NCBI GenBank assembly: GCA_003833135.1
Contig: QZLH01000598.1
Span: forward strand, 4,017-68,016
DNA from: Oehlia diaphana
Taxonomy: Eukaryota > Glomeromycota > Glomeromycetes > Glomerales > Glomeraceae
Direction of reading: 5' to 3'
DNA length: 64,000 bases
Shown piece after piece: positions 23,561 through 35,189 of the stretch. How positions within the stretch are numbered: the first letter of the stretch is position 1; every line of letters starts with the position of its first letter. Both the position numbers and the translations under genes were made by a program. The notes beneath the pieces are model-generated. The model searched no databases. It was not told the DNA's origin and saw only the letters and a list, made by a program, of their open reading frames with translations.

Positions 23561-24099
23561 AATAGAAATAAGATCATTAATTGAAGGATGTATTGGAGAA
23601 TTATCATGATTGATTAAATTAGATCTTATACGGAAATCAGTAAAGACTAGTATGACTATGAGACAAAGGATACATTTAGGGCGTAAATCACCGTCCATAT
23701 AATAAGTCGTAAGTAGGTTGCATCCTTGATATTATATGATATAGGTGTCACGTGATTTTGGCGTCACATTTGATTGTGATGATGTTTGATGTCGAAGGAA
23801 CAGTTTTGCATAGGAGCATAGCCCATCGGTATATGTTGAGTGCTGTGAGTAATGTTCCATAAACAATATTTTTGGATGTATTCGACCAAAATGCTATCCA
23901 CAATTTTTTGTCGTGATAGTCGTATGGAGTATGGGATATGTGATTAATGTTAGGGCGTTTGACGCGCGGATTTTAGTGTCTTTTATGGTGAAGTTGAGTC
24001 TTTGGTTGTTAGGATTTAGTACAATGTGTTCTAACAGGAATTTAAACCATCCTTGGACCAGATTTGTTGTTAAAAGATGTTTTAAGGAAGTGGCCATCT

Positions 24100-25212
24100 G
24101 AGGAGAGTAATTGACCTAGAAATATAATCTTTTTTTTCTTTAAGCTAATAAGAATTTAAAAAATTTAATTGAATGAGTAATAAAATCAGCGATCGGTAAA
24201 TTACCGCCTCGCGTATTAAGAGAGAAATTGAAATCAAAAGATAAAGCGTAATATTGAAAAATACACAATAATGTTTCTAATCTATTGAAATTTTTTAAAG
24301 GGGAAGAAAAAAAGGATAATGTTTTTTGAAGATTAGGAGTCCAAAATTTTTCCTGCGAGAAAAGTAATGAAAATTTGATTAATTCGTTCGTTAAGCGAGA
24401 ATTAAGTTGAGCATTAACGAGCGATGCTTGTATCCGGATCTGGTGATCGAAAATGTTAAGAATGTTGTGGTAAATAGGGTTATGGAGTACCGTGTTATGA
24501 ATATTCTTTGGAAGCGATAAGGAGGATTTAAATACCGAGCGTATAATTTGATTGAGTTGCCTACAAATATGTGCTAGTATAAATAATGTTTGTGAGGTAT
24601 TCTATTCTGGGGATTAATACTTTATTTATCATAAATAACGTGATCGTGAGTGATCTTTTTTTTAAATCTATAGCAAACACGTCGAATCATCTGCTTGATT
24701 TTGTTGCAAGTGAAGGTTGGGGAATTATCCATGTTAATATAGACTCCCAGAATTCTTGCGGATTGATGTTTTTGATGATTTTGACTTCGACGTCATCGGA
24801 GCCAAAAGGTAATGATAAGGCCTAGCGTTAATAGGTCTTTGTCGTTTGTGAGGAGTTTGGTTTTCTCTTTGTTGATTTTAATATTTGCGAAATTGTAAAT
24901 TCATCCGCAATTTTCGGATGATCCACTAAATGTTGTAAGAAGCTGGAACCATGTTGTATCATCCAGGTATCCTAGGAGTTTAGTATTGATGTTAATCATG
25001 TGATGAGATTCAAAAGAGAGGTCTTGTGCATAATTGCGCACATAGTGTATCCTCCATAATTAGTCGAATTAATACGCTCGAACATTGGATCGTAGTAAAT
25101 GATCTAAAATAGGGGGATATGATTTCTCCTTGGACAATGCCTATATCTAGATCATGGGGTTTTGACAACAATTCGTTTAGTATAATTTTGTTTGAGTGAT
25201 TATCAATTGGCC
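24100..25212 (-). pseudogene. LINE reverse transcriptase, palm and thumb part
   Basis: The minus strand gives HDLDIGIVQGEIISP (about 25110-25165), then LGYLDDTTWFQ near 24945-24978, where YLDD is the catalytic box. FANIKINKEKTKLLTND follows (about 24835-24895), then thumb-like sequence down to about 24100 (for example WFKFLLEHIVLNPNNQR at 24010-24060). Frameshifts occur. At about 25212 the reading stops abruptly; the domain's N-terminal half continues on the opposite strand in the next block. Confidence 0.85.
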
Positions 25213-25216
25213 ACAA

Positions 25217-26088
25217 AACATTAATTTATCACATTTCTCACGCATTTTTACAAATTTGAATTTTTTACAAACATCGATTGAAACTAACCTTAAAAAGAAA
25301 ATAAAAATATGATATAAAAATAATCTCCTTAACCGAAGCCCAAAGAAAATTATAATCGACCGCCTTGTCTTCGAAGATAAAGAAGGCACACTTGTCTTTA
25401 CGCAAGGTCAACAGGAAATCGAACGCCGCACATCGACCATTATAAAAATATCGGCAAAACTGGCAGTTCACCAGATCGATACAACCCATTACTTCCGATG
25501 CCAGAAGCCTGGGTTGAATTTTACCGTCCGCGCCAACATATCTGTCAAAATACAATTGACAAATTTATAATACCTATCACATTAGATGAATTACTACCAA
25601 TCATAAAAGACTTACCTATCAACAAAGCTGCAGGACTCTCCAACATCAGCTATGAAATTATTAAACATCTACCTTCAAATTTTTTAATTATTATAGTAGA
25701 TCTTTTTAACGCAATTCTACAACACGGATAGTACATTCCGCCGAAATGGAATACCGATCATCTATATCCAATTCCGAAACCAACATGGTGGAACTATGAT
25801 ATTCAACATACGCGTCCCATCATTTTACTGGATTGTTTTAGAAAGCTCATGGTGACATGGTCAAAATCTTCAATCAAAGACTAAAATTCGTATTTAGTCA
25901 TTACCAATATTCTACAACTAAACAATTCGCCGTAGTCCATGGATCTTCGACAAATGAAATTATTCTAAAGATTCAAACAATCCTAGATCACCAGAAATTT
26001 TCTACAAAACAAACACTCCACATTCTACTCAAGACCTTAGCAAGGCACACGATCGTGCTCTTTTGGGAAAGGCTCTGGAACGAATTGT
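25217..26088 (+). pseudogene. LINE reverse transcriptase N-terminal half, inverted
   Basis: On the plus strand the block reads NLSHFSR.., then IIDRLVFEDKEGTLVFTQGQ (about 25350-25412). After a frameshift it reads PLLPMPEAWVEFYRP, then PITLDELLPIIKDLPINKAA with GLSNISYEIIKHLPS. Past a stop at 25728 it continues as WNTDHLYPIPKP, RPIILLDCFRKLM and later GKALERI near 26070-26085. This is the part of the RT that should precede the YLDD half, in the right place but on the wrong strand. Stops and shifts make it dead. Confidence 0.88.
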
Positions 26089-26529
26089 GATGTTCCGTAA
26101 TTTTTTGATGATGTTTTCCTTCCAGACTAATATAGGTTGTGTCGGAGTGTTAGGGGATTTTGGTAGAAAGATTTTATTAATCAATCTAATTTGTTTGTTT
26201 ATAAATCTGGAATTATTTTCTAGGACTCTGATATGTCTAGGATATTGATGGCGATCGCTATGTTGATTTTTGATGATCGAAAAATTTACTTTTTTAATAG
26301 CATGTGTAATGGCTTGTTGAATTCGTTCAAATTCCTTATTGATTTAAGTTTTCGACGGAAATCGGGTAGTGTTGGGATTGGAATTATATTCGTCCCATAA
26401 TGCATTATGGAAATCATTCCAAATTTCGGGAGTGATTTTTTTTTGAAGTTAATCTTGTCGTTAAATCTGAGATTGATATTATTGTCTGTTGGTTTCAAGT
26501 TTTTCATCTTTCAGTGATCTTTTGCCTAT
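26089..26529 (-). pseudogene. LINE connector between endonuclease and RT
   Basis: The minus strand reads LKDEKLETNRQ, then after shifts QQAITHAIKKVNFSIIKNQH, then NSRFINKQIRLINKIF and PILVWKENIIKKLRNIT ending at about 26090. The continuation (INLSHFSR) is found on the plus strand from about 25220, which defines the inversion. Confidence 0.75.
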
Positions 26530-27240
26530 GATCACGCTTGATATAAAAATATTAGTTATGTCGCGATCAGAGGTAAAGTTTTGTTGATATTAGCAAAAAA
26601 GTGTTGAAAAAATAAAGTTTGTGAAATGAAAATGGGTCTATGTAAGAATTATGTCCGCGGGGATTAGTCCACGTGCTAGTAGATGGATTGAATTTCTTGA
26701 GCGCGTCTAAATAATTGTGTGTCTTTAATAAATGAATAATATCTTTGTGAGATTTGTTTGTTGACGTAGAATCGTTTGTGGTATTAGTAGTTTTCGTCGG
26801 ATCTATGTTGAAGTCCCCTATAATGATCGTTTTGATATTAGCGGATTTTTTGCTTGTTTGATATGTTTGTCTAATTGGTTGTGAATTTGAATCGATCTTT
26901 TGAAAAAAAAGAATTGATATGTATATATCGACCAGGTATAAAATAATTTTGTGTAGTGTCTAAAAAGTTGATCTGAGAGTATAAGACAATTACCACTGGC
27001 GCTATTTGAAGGGCTAGGGTTATTAAGGATATGAAATTTAGTATTTGATGTATGAATAGTATAAGGTCTGAAATTAAGGTGATTGTTATCAGAATTAGGA
27101 TTGAAGGGTGCATGTGTTTCACATGCGTGAAAAAATTACAATTATTTTCGATCATATAACTACATACGTTTGTCAAGCAAAGCGCCTTGAATATTATGAG
27201 ATGAGATGCTAAAGAAAGGTTGGGACTTTAAATGAGAGAT
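26530..27240 (-). pseudogene. LINE AP-endonuclease domain, degenerate
   Basis: The minus strand begins FFSISSHNIQGALLDKR (about 27180-27225), the N-terminal strand of an apurinic-type endonuclease. It continues through IIIGDFNIDPTKT (about 26790-26830), the GDFN motif with the metal/phosphate-binding Asp and Asn, and ends TSDRDITNIFISS (about 26535-26575), where SDH has become SDR. In the active element it nicked target DNA for priming. The altered SDH and several stops show it is dead. Confidence 0.82.
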
Positions 27241-27245
27241 AAAAC

Positions 27246-27945
27246 TATTTCTATTAAAAATAGGAAAATGCGAACTTTGGTTATTTGAAAGAATCGCACT
27301 CGCACCGTTGTTATCAGAGTTGGGTTAAAATCAAAAAGGATTAACAGTAAGAAGTCCAAAATATGGGTCGAGGTGAGAATTTATCTGCCGAAGAGGCGTG
27401 AGACCCAGATGCTATTGTTTGAAGATGAGTCTAGAGAGATGTCGATTTGAGCTGTATTTTGTTGTGGTTCTACAATGCCATTTACAGTAGCTGTTGTCTT
27501 CATTGTTGATATCATACATTTCGTTGTCGTTCGTTGTCGTTATTGAAAGTATTGAAGATTTTCCGTATAGAGTGGTGTAACTGTTAACGTTGACGTCTGT
27601 CGTTATAATATAGATGACTTTCATCAATGAAAGTCTCTGTCCCATTAGTGGAGATAGTATTATTAGTGTTTGTGTGTGTGATTGGATTTGGATTGTTATG
27701 TTGCATGGTCTGTGATTAAGTAGATGTACCCGGTGGTATAAAGTTTGTGTGGAATTGTTGGACGATAAAATCTAATTTTTTGTTCATGGTTGATTGCGCT
27801 ACCGAGAAATTGCCGTTTGTGATTAAAGTACGTTGATTTTTTGGGCATGTTCATTGATGTTATTATTGTGATTTTTGATAATGATTTCTAATCATTTATT
27901 GTGGTCGTGAAAATTTCTTGATGCTTTCTCCTGATTTATTTTTGA
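27246..27945 (-). pseudogene. LINE 5' region, possible remains of a leading ORF
   Basis: Short open pieces on the minus strand (for example NGTETFIDESHLYYNDRR and FFNNNIWVSRLF-like text) suggest an upstream protein region rich in Thr, Asn and Ser. No gag-like domain is recognised. The boundary with unique DNA, near an A/T run at 27945-27960, is uncertain. Confidence 0.4.
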
Positions 27946-29985
27946 ATTTTTTTTTTTTTTGGTAATTGAGAAACTAATATACTTAATTTCCCATTTATTA
28001 AATTTGATATTTGTTAAATTCTTATATAATCAGCATCACGGAGGAAGATTTTTGCTATATGTTAAGATTTGATCCTTAATCTTACAGTTTGAGCGCTTTT
28101 TCCAGAAAATTTTGGCTATCATTTCATTAATTGATATATTTGAAGATGATAAAATAATTGAAAACTGTTTAAATGTGAGTTACTAAACGGAATATCAGAA
28201 TGTGAAAGAAGTTGTGCAATCGGAAATATGCACGTAACAATTTTCTAAATTTTTATTAATAAAAATAAATTTTCAAATTAGCTAAAATGAATATGAATTT
28301 AATAAAATTTTAACATAAAACTTAATTAATACTACCTGTTCAATTTGTAATTTGATAATCTTGAATACTAATAATTTGAAAATACCAGCATTTACTATAT
28401 CAATGTTTCCAGCAAAATTTTAGAATCTTGTTAAAATCTTTCCATATTATTTCACTGCATTGGTATTGCTAACAATTATTTAATTTGTTCTAAAGAAAAA
28501 AAATGACCAAAACTCGAATAGGGCGTTGATAAATTAGGTTGATAATGAATTTATTGTAAATTCATTTAAGTACTTCTAGCTGCAAAACGTTCTATATTCT
28601 TCGTTAATTTCCACGTATTTGAGCTTTTAAATTTTTTAAAGCTTTGTAGTGACTATCAATTGTATTTGATATACTTTGCTCTACTCAAAACCATTTATCA
28701 TTATTGGAGTTATTGCTGGTTGCTAAGGTGTTTAATCATTTCGTAAATTATCGCTTCCTCATTATTAGGTAAATTATTTAAATACAATTAAAAAAAAATC
28801 TTTGTTTGAAAATTACATTTGTATAACTTGTTTCTGGTGCATGATTAAGTTCATTAAATTTATTAAATTTGAAGTAAAAAGTTGAAAATGAGAGGAAAAT
28901 AAAAAATGAGAGATTCGGAGTTTTTATATTGTTTTGCATGCTAATTTCCGGTTTAATTGACCATAAATCATGTTGATCAATGCACCTGCGGAATTTTTTT
29001 TTTTTTTCTAGATCGGTATTTAGCATTATTAAGTATCAATTTGTATAAAGATAATAAACATTAAGAAAAAGAAGAAGAAAATCCAACTCTCCAATCTACG
29101 CACGTCAAAGATTATGGTAAGTGGCGAACTCAAGCACCTGCGGAATTTTGAAGATTCCGGAAAAACTTCACTATTGATAATCTTAGTCAAATTTGATCAC
29201 TTTTTTGTGTAACAAAAATAAGTTTCGCATTTCGTACTATTTTTTGACAATAATTAGCTAAATTAGCTAGTAGTGTTTCAAATTATATTGTTCTACGAGT
29301 ATAATATTTTGTATCGTGTAAATAAATTTAACACTTTCTATTCTTTGATTTTTTGAACAATAATAACTGATAATGTTATATGTCATATGTAAAAATTCTA
29401 AAAATAGTTAATATATGAATATATTGTCAAATTGCCAATTCGCCCAAGTAAAAAAATATAGAACATTCTTTTTTAGTCCCTTTTTTAAGTTGATCATGAG
29501 AAATCAAGACTTTTATCTCATGCCACTTGTATATTAATTATTAGGTTAATAATACTTCTTTTTCTTGCAAAAAGAAATACGTGCAATTGACAATTATAAT
29601 ATGCGTAAATAAATACACTTTTTTCGTTTTACACGTCCGTCAGTGGAAAATTCCCTCTTTCTTATATTTAACGTTATGAGCATGAATTCCATTACCTTTA
29701 AATTAAAAATTCATTCAAGATATAACGTAAAAATAATATTGATTATGATGTTATTTTTATTGTGGGCCGGAAACCTCTTAGAAGGATGATTGGTCGTTCT
29801 TTTGTTTTGAAGTTAGATCAATTTACTTTATAATAAATTACAATCTTTTAAATTTCCCGAATATAATTTTGAAATATTTGACAGAATCTTAAGGTAACTA
29901 TTAATTATCTCTCATTATTTATTTAACATTTAGACTAAGTTATAATAATTATTATTTTTTTTTATCCTAGTAGTTTATCTATGGT
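27946..29985. other. Intergenic, nothing recognised
   Basis: AT-rich. The phrase 'gcacctgcggaatttt' occurs at 28981 and 29136, a small direct repeat of unknown meaning. No gene is supported. Confidence 0.5.
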
Positions 29986-30189
29986 AACGAAATTAATGTT
30001 TTGACCATGGATTCATTGATGATTTTCTTGACCCTGATGAAAGCCGCAACGAAATTAATTGGCCATGGATCCATTGTCTCTGTTGAACTTAATTAAAGCC
30101 AAACAACGTGAAAAGGGTAATCAGCATTATTGTCAAACGTTTCCAACTAACTGACATGATCGAATATCTTTCAATCGAAGCTCGATCAA

Positions 30190-30450
30190 TTTGGATCTAC
30201 GAAAACATTTTTACTGAACATTTGATAACGAAGATTATCAACAACTACAATCGTTAATTGTCTATTTATCTGTAAAGACACGAATGCTTTCTCAATTTAG
30301 ATCATTTCAATAAATTTTCTGAAGAGCAATTGGTCAAGTTTTTACAAATAGATGGTTTATCAATTGAAGAAATTTATGTTGGAATGCTGTGCTCGGTTGG
30401 GTGAATTGCGCTCATCATCATCGGCGGCAAGATTCTTTTAATACTCATTT
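30190..30450 (+). pseudogene. BACK-domain (BTB protein) relic
   Basis: The translation includes QQLQSLIVYLSVKTRM and, after a frameshift, LDHFNKFSEEQLVKFLQIDG followed by LSIEEIYV, then NAVLGWV in another frame. This has the form of a BACK helix bundle (L..F..L.E..L..LL..D.L.I.EI.VW..VL.W) that follows BTB in BTB/kelch and BTB/TLDc proteins, a large family in Rhizophagus. Frameshifts and stops, and the lack of a recognisable BTB part, indicate a pseudogene. The upstream 29985-30100 contains a duplicated 'aacgaaattaat..ccatgga'. Confidence 0.5.
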
Positions 30451-30559
30451 TACTCATTTTTACTTCGTACGAGATCAAACTAAGAAATAAACCAGATGTC
30501 TTTCAATTAAAGATTATGAGGTATTTTAGTTGGTTTATGTCTAAATAATAAAGGCTCAG

Positions 30560-32577
30560 TAGAGCAAATTCATTTTCTTTGAGGGAATTCGATTTTGCTA
30601 ATTCGGCTTTTATTTTGCATAATTTTTTATTTGTAATATGAATTTTTAGTTTTGTAAATTAATTCAAATAATACAATTATAAGTTTTCACGATTTAAAGC
30701 TATGTTTAATATATAGAACTCCATAAAAAATTATTATGAAAATAAATATATCACTTTCCGTTGAATCAGTTGTTGCAGTTGCTGTTTATGCTGTTTAACG
30801 AAATACAATTATTAGGTATTGCATTGCGAAACAATTCCCAAGTAAAGGAGCATCTTCGTTAACATTATTCACTTGTCTGTACAGGTTCTTTTTTTTAAAT
30901 ATTACTAAGTCGTAATCTTCCAAAATTTCCCTCCATTTTAACCTGCATCAGGAGTTTAAATAGGATGTGAATTTGCAAAACTATACACGTATAAAAAAGC
31001 ACGTTGAATCACACCACCTACAGGTATATACGAAGCTGCAAATTTACGAATATTACTTAATAATGAAAATTCTCGCATTTTTTTAATAACAAAAATTTCC
31101 GTATTTTTTAACAAAACTAATTTCATACCTTGAGAACCGAACTAATACTTTAGTTATAATATAATATAGTTTATAATAGTTCACAACCTAACCACTATAC
31201 TATTTAACTTTTTTTCTTAATTTTACAATTTATATAATAAAAATTATGCTTGAATTACATAAAATCATGTATTTACACAATTTTTTAAGGTGTAAGTTGC
31301 CGAAATTTTCTATTTATATAATATACATGTAATTTTTTAAGAATATTTTGACCAATATATTTATATGTAAATTACTCAAAATTGTGTATTTACACAATTT
31401 TTTAAAGTGTAAATTACTTAGGGTGCTGTCAGATATTACCTAATATTTTAGGGGGAGGGATCTTAGGTTACATACAATACTATATAAGGAATTATATAAC
31501 ATATCTTACCTGGGGGGTAAGCTCTTATAAACTACATGAAATTGTGTATTCACATTTAAGGTGTAGCTCTAACAAAAATACTTTATTATGTTTACAAATT
31601 TGGACTCAACGCACGCAATCAATCGTAATAAATTTGGACTCAAAGCACGTAATCAATCATAATAAATTTGGACTCAACGCAAATCAATCGTAATTTTGGC
31701 GCAGTGCATGATAGTTTTACAAATCTGGAATCAACATGATTTTCTATTTTTGGCAAATTTACATCATATAAAATCTCTCCAATAATATATTTTATATCAA
31801 AAAGAAAGAAAGCTATTATTTTATATCAGGGACTACTTAATTAGGAATTGTACAAGTTATTTAATAAATAAGATTTATAGATTATGCACGGTATAACGTA
31901 ATAAATTAAATGAATTTGTATGTTTTTTCTACAGCGAAATGCAATTACATTCAAAATATATCCCAATTTGTTTGAAAATACAGGGTTTCAAAAAAAATGA
32001 ATTAAATTAAAATTTTGTAAGACCTTCAGAAAACACCAAAATATGTGAGAAATGACTGGCTATTTTACGTTTTTGTTAAATTTATTTTTCCTCCGGAATC
32101 CCGAAAATGCCAGAGTTCATATTTTTCTTATTAAGGATAAATATAGGGTTAAAGTAAATTATTATTTAACATGCTTCGAATCGCAAAATGCGTTAGAAAA
32201 AATTTTTTGTGGAACCTTCTAAAGTTTTCAAATGAAATGATTGGTTCTTTAAACAAAGAAATATTTATTTTTATCGATCGAAAAATTATCAATATAGATT
32301 CGTACAAATTTATTGGATAGCGCATTTATTTTGACTTAACCCTAGTCCTCCTTTTTTGTATATATTGTATATATTGATATATATTATATAATTTATATTA
32401 TCGATAAAGATTCTGTTGTTTAAAAATTTATATATATAATTTAATTTAATTTAATACACCGCAGTTTCGGATTTCAACCTAATAAAATTTAATCCAAAAA
32501 AAGTTATTTATAATGTTACATCTTTTATACCCCTAAAATAAGAGGCTCCTATTCTAGATCTGAAAAAAAAAATTACA
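30560..32577. other. Intergenic with small repeats
   Basis: AT-rich. Three related pieces of 'tttacacaattttttaaggt' type occur near 31270, 31388 and 31545. A separate 34-bp tandem repeat is listed below. No gene. Confidence 0.5.
31596..31705. repeat. 34-bp tandem repeat, three copies
   Basis: 'aaatttggactcaacgc/aaagc' begins at 31596, 31630 and 31664, each copy followed by 'aatcaatc.taat'. The third copy is shortened. Confidence 0.85.
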
Positions 32578-32585
32578 TATAAATA
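32578..32585 (+). promoter_or_regulatory. TATA box of the 32.7-kb HMG-box gene
   Basis: TATAAATA lies 77 bp upstream of the ATG at 32662 in DNA without other ATGs between. Confidence 0.45.
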
Positions 32586-32661
32586 CGATATCAAAATAAT
32601 TATTCATTTTTAAAAATTTCTTTACCTAAATAAATATCTTCATAAAATTCTTGAAAAAATA

Positions 32662-33351
32662 ATGAAAGAAACCAAAAATACTTTAAATCATCAAGAATTT
32701 TTAAAAGTAAAGAATAATCCGCCATGTAAGTTAAACATGAAGATTGATATATTATTACGAGATAGGTATAACAATAACTCGTATAATCTATATCAACGAA
32801 ATTTATTGGCGCAGCCTAATGAAAAGGGTTGCGGTAGTAAATCCAAAAATTTATTAAATAAAATGTGGAAAGAAGAGTCCAAAGAAATAAAGAAGTTCTT
32901 TAGAATCCTAGCAATAGAAGGAAATCGCAGATTCAGATTAAGAAACCCAAAATCGCCATCGACGCAACCGCCATCACAACCACCAAAAAAGAAATTTCCG
33001 TTACTATTACCACGTCCACCATTGACCCAACCACATGTTTATTATCAACCCAAATTCGAATATTATCAACCACAACCATTACCTTCACCAGACGAATACT
33101 ATAACATGCACAAACTATCTGATGAGTTATGCCAACCACAACCGCAACCGCAACTGCAACCGCAACTGCATCCGCAATTGTCAACAATATTACCGCAACC
33201 ATTACCTCAACAATATGCAAATTGCCAACCGTTATCACATGAAGATAATCAGTTCCCAGAATTTTATTTACCGCCACTGCCAGAGCTATTTCTAAATAAT
33301 GAACACGAACAGCCACAGTCACCATTATTTGACGTTTATTTTAATTGGTAA
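32662..33351 (+). CDS. Divergent HMG-box protein with Pro/Gln-rich tail
   Basis: Single-exon frame of 229 residues, ATG to TAA. Residues about 30-95 match the helices of an HMG box of the MATA_HMG type: NSYNLYQRNLL (helix 1), then SKNLLNKMWKEESKEIKKFF, then RILAIEGNRRFR. The helix-2 tryptophan (W69) and the basic end are kept, but the usual basic N-terminal arm is weak. Residues 96-229 are rich in Pro, Gln and Tyr, with a QPQPQPQLQPQL run encoded by an imperfect ccgcaa/ctgcaa repeat (33139-33180). This is a typical activation-like tail. Family members are sequence-specific nuclear DNA-binding proteins related to fungal mating-type regulators. The target of this protein cannot be seen. It lies about 9 kb from, and opposite to, a second HMG-box gene. 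Overlapping open frames on both strands come from the low-complexity tail. Confidence 0.8.
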   Translation: MKETKNTLNHQEFLKVKNNPPCKLNMKIDILLRDRYNNNSYNLYQRNLLAQPNEKGCGSKSKNLLNKMWKEESKEIKKFFRILAIEGNRRFRLRNPKSPSTQPPSQPPKKKFPLLLPRPPLTQPHVYYQPKFEYYQPQPLPSPDEYYNMHKLSDELCQPQPQPQLQPQLHPQLSTILPQPLPQQYANCQPLSHEDNQFPEFYLPPLPELFLNNEHEQPQSPLFDVYFNW

Positions 33352-34629
33352 AAATTATATAAAAAAATTTATATAGACTATTTGATATGATGGGTAATCT
33401 TTAGCCATATAAGTTATTAGTAATATAAGTAATATAAGTTATAAGACATATAAGTAATATAAGCTTTTTTTATTTGTAATTTCATGAAATATTTCTTTTT
33501 ATATTTGTGATATTTTATATTTAAATTATTATTTATAATTAATACCTGATACCGACTTTCATATTTTACTTTACAGTTTTTTAGCACAGTATGTGCGTGA
33601 TAGCTTGACGAACGGTAAAGCTATTTATATTGGAACGTTAAAAGAGTTAATAAAATATCTCTCTATTTTTAATAGGAAATTTTTAGTCCTATTCAGTCTA
33701 TTCCTACATATGATGTAATATAAGCTGTATACCGAATGATTTTTTTTAACTTAAATTAGCAAATCATAATTTTTTTAATTGTAATCTGCTTTAAGTTCAA
33801 TTTCATATTCTTATTGATGTGAATTCTAATTAAGTAAAGAAAAAAAAACTTTGTAATTAAACAATATTTAATAACAATTGAAATTTTCCTCGCAATTTTG
33901 AACATACTACTGTATTTAATTTTTACATAGTACAAATGACACGTATTTCCTTTGCAGGATCCGATCGTTTCTAGGGATAGAGAATGTTTTCATGGTGGAA
34001 TTTTTACATTATAATAAATCGAAATTATTATCAAACTTTTTTTTATTCGAGTTATTTGAAAAAACTTTTTTTTACCGATATATTTATTATGTAATTAATT
34101 TATGTTGTAGTTCAATATTTTGGAAAGGAAATCTTGTTCCATAATACTAAAATCATGCTTCCATATCCTGATATATATTCTTAGGAATTATTATCAAGTC
34201 CTTTTTTTCTTCAATGTCAATATCAAGGTTTATTATCATCTTACATTTATACTGTATAATTCTCGAGTTAAATGAGAATAATTGCACGTTAAAAGTATTA
34301 TTCTAACTCTAGATTATTATTAATTAAAAAATTTTGAATATTTCTAAACTAATGATGATACTATTTTATCAATTTAATGTATTCTTATTTGATAATAAAT
34401 TGCATTTACCATAATCATCTAATAACAGTAATTTATATGATATGAGTCCATAGAAGTATCAAAAATGACAATATATGCTATACTAAATGCAATTCATTTA
34501 AAATGCAGGATAATTTTTAAATTAGAATATTATTCAGTAATTTAACAAAAAAAAAAATACAGTGCTTTTCCATATGATGTAAAGCATTATTAAAATATTC
34601 TTTATTATATAAAATTAATCTATTATAAT
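33352..34629. other. Intergenic, short repeats only
   Basis: AT-rich. 33400-33465 holds a 'gtaatataagt' tandem repeat. No gene recognised. Confidence 0.5.
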
Positions 34630-34730
34630 TACATTTAGTAACATGCGCTGGCACATACTACGCATGTTACATTTGGTAACATGCGCCGCCATATACGCAT
34701 GTAACATTTGGTAACATGCATTGGAAAAGA
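34630..34730. repeat. Tandem repeat, 'gtaacatgcg..acatttg' type
   Basis: The phrase acattt.gtaacatgcgc/a occurs three times (about 34633, 34669 and 34708) with tac.catgta.c between. A related 11-mer repeat, cctgtaatcgt, follows at 34830-34869. Confidence 0.75.
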
Positions 34731-34853
34731 GCTTATTTATTGCGCTTTTCCAATTATGCTACCCCTTATAGGTCATTTGATAAAAAAATTATTAAGGACG
34801 ATTACCAGACAAAAATCGGACAAATTTTGTCCTGTAATCGTCCTGTAATCGTC

Positions 34854-34869
34854 ATATAATCGTCCTGTA
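34854..34869. other. Left target-site duplication (16 bp)
   Basis: ATATAATCGTCCTGTA, repeated exactly at 35174-35189 on the far side of the insert. Confidence 0.9.
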
Positions 34870-35173
34870 CAACCAAGGGCTGGCGGTTTTGGTCTGATAA
34901 TCTGCGGGGTACGGGCTTCATTTCACCTGGCCTCATTAGCTGGTGTGTCAGAGGTAGTGGACTTTTTCAGGTTTTTGTGCCTTGGGGTGGATTTTTCCTT
35001 ATACTTCATATAGTGCCTTCTTCCTGTTAAGTGCCCACCGGTTTGATCAGATTATTTTTTGCGTGTAGTTTGTTAGTACTTTTTTCAATTTTGAATTGTA
35101 TGTAATTTTCTACTTAAATTCGCGTCCATGTTAGATATCTAACTGGAACCCATTAATAAAAATAAAAATAAAA
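34870..35173 (+). mobile_element. 304-bp retroposed insert with A-rich tail
   Basis: The insert is flanked by perfect 16-bp direct repeats and ends in an AAAAT-type tail (aataaaaataaaaataaaaa), the hallmark of target-primed reverse transcription. Its sequence is GC-richer than its surroundings (ggcggttttggtctgataat near the start; ccttggggtggatttttcc in the middle) and contains no open frame or clear RNA polymerase III boxes. It is either a SINE or a 5'-truncated LINE 3' end. The similar tail on the LINE at 21886 suggests shared machinery, which is inference. Confidence 0.85.
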
Positions 35174-35189
35174 ATATAATCGTCCTGTA
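35174..35189. other. Right target-site duplication (16 bp)
   Basis: Exact copy of 34854-34869. It places the insertion within the cctgtaatcgt tandem repeat. Confidence 0.9.

Larger units (their letters stand above)
21886..27945 (-). mobile_element. Degenerate LINE with an internal inverted block
   Basis: Read on the minus strand the order is 5' region, AP-endonuclease, connector, reverse transcriptase, RNase H, CxxC zinc knuckle, 3' UTR and an A-rich tail (AAAATAAAATAAATAAAAT) at about 21886. This is the layout of the RNase H-bearing LINEs common in Rhizophagus. Frameshifts and stops throughout make it inactive. The 5' boundary near 27945 is set only by loss of recognisable sequence, and no target-site duplication was found. 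The block at about 25215-26088 is inverted relative to the rest; both sides of each breakpoint still read as adjoining parts of the same element. Confidence 0.88.

Noticed and set aside
25177..25555. Two minus-strand frames of 70 and 96 residues
   Set aside because: They lie opposite the recognisable plus-strand reverse-transcriptase block and show no similarity of their own.
21886..27945. Classic 5' inversion by twin priming for the LINE
   Set aside because: Only an internal block is inverted and sequence on both sides keeps the original strand, which twin priming does not produce.
32933..33325. 130-residue Val/Ala-rich frame opposite the HMG-box gene, and an 86-residue frame in another plus-strand frame
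   Set aside because: Shadows of the Pro/Gln-coding repeat. The HMG-box frame has a domain, start and TATA box.
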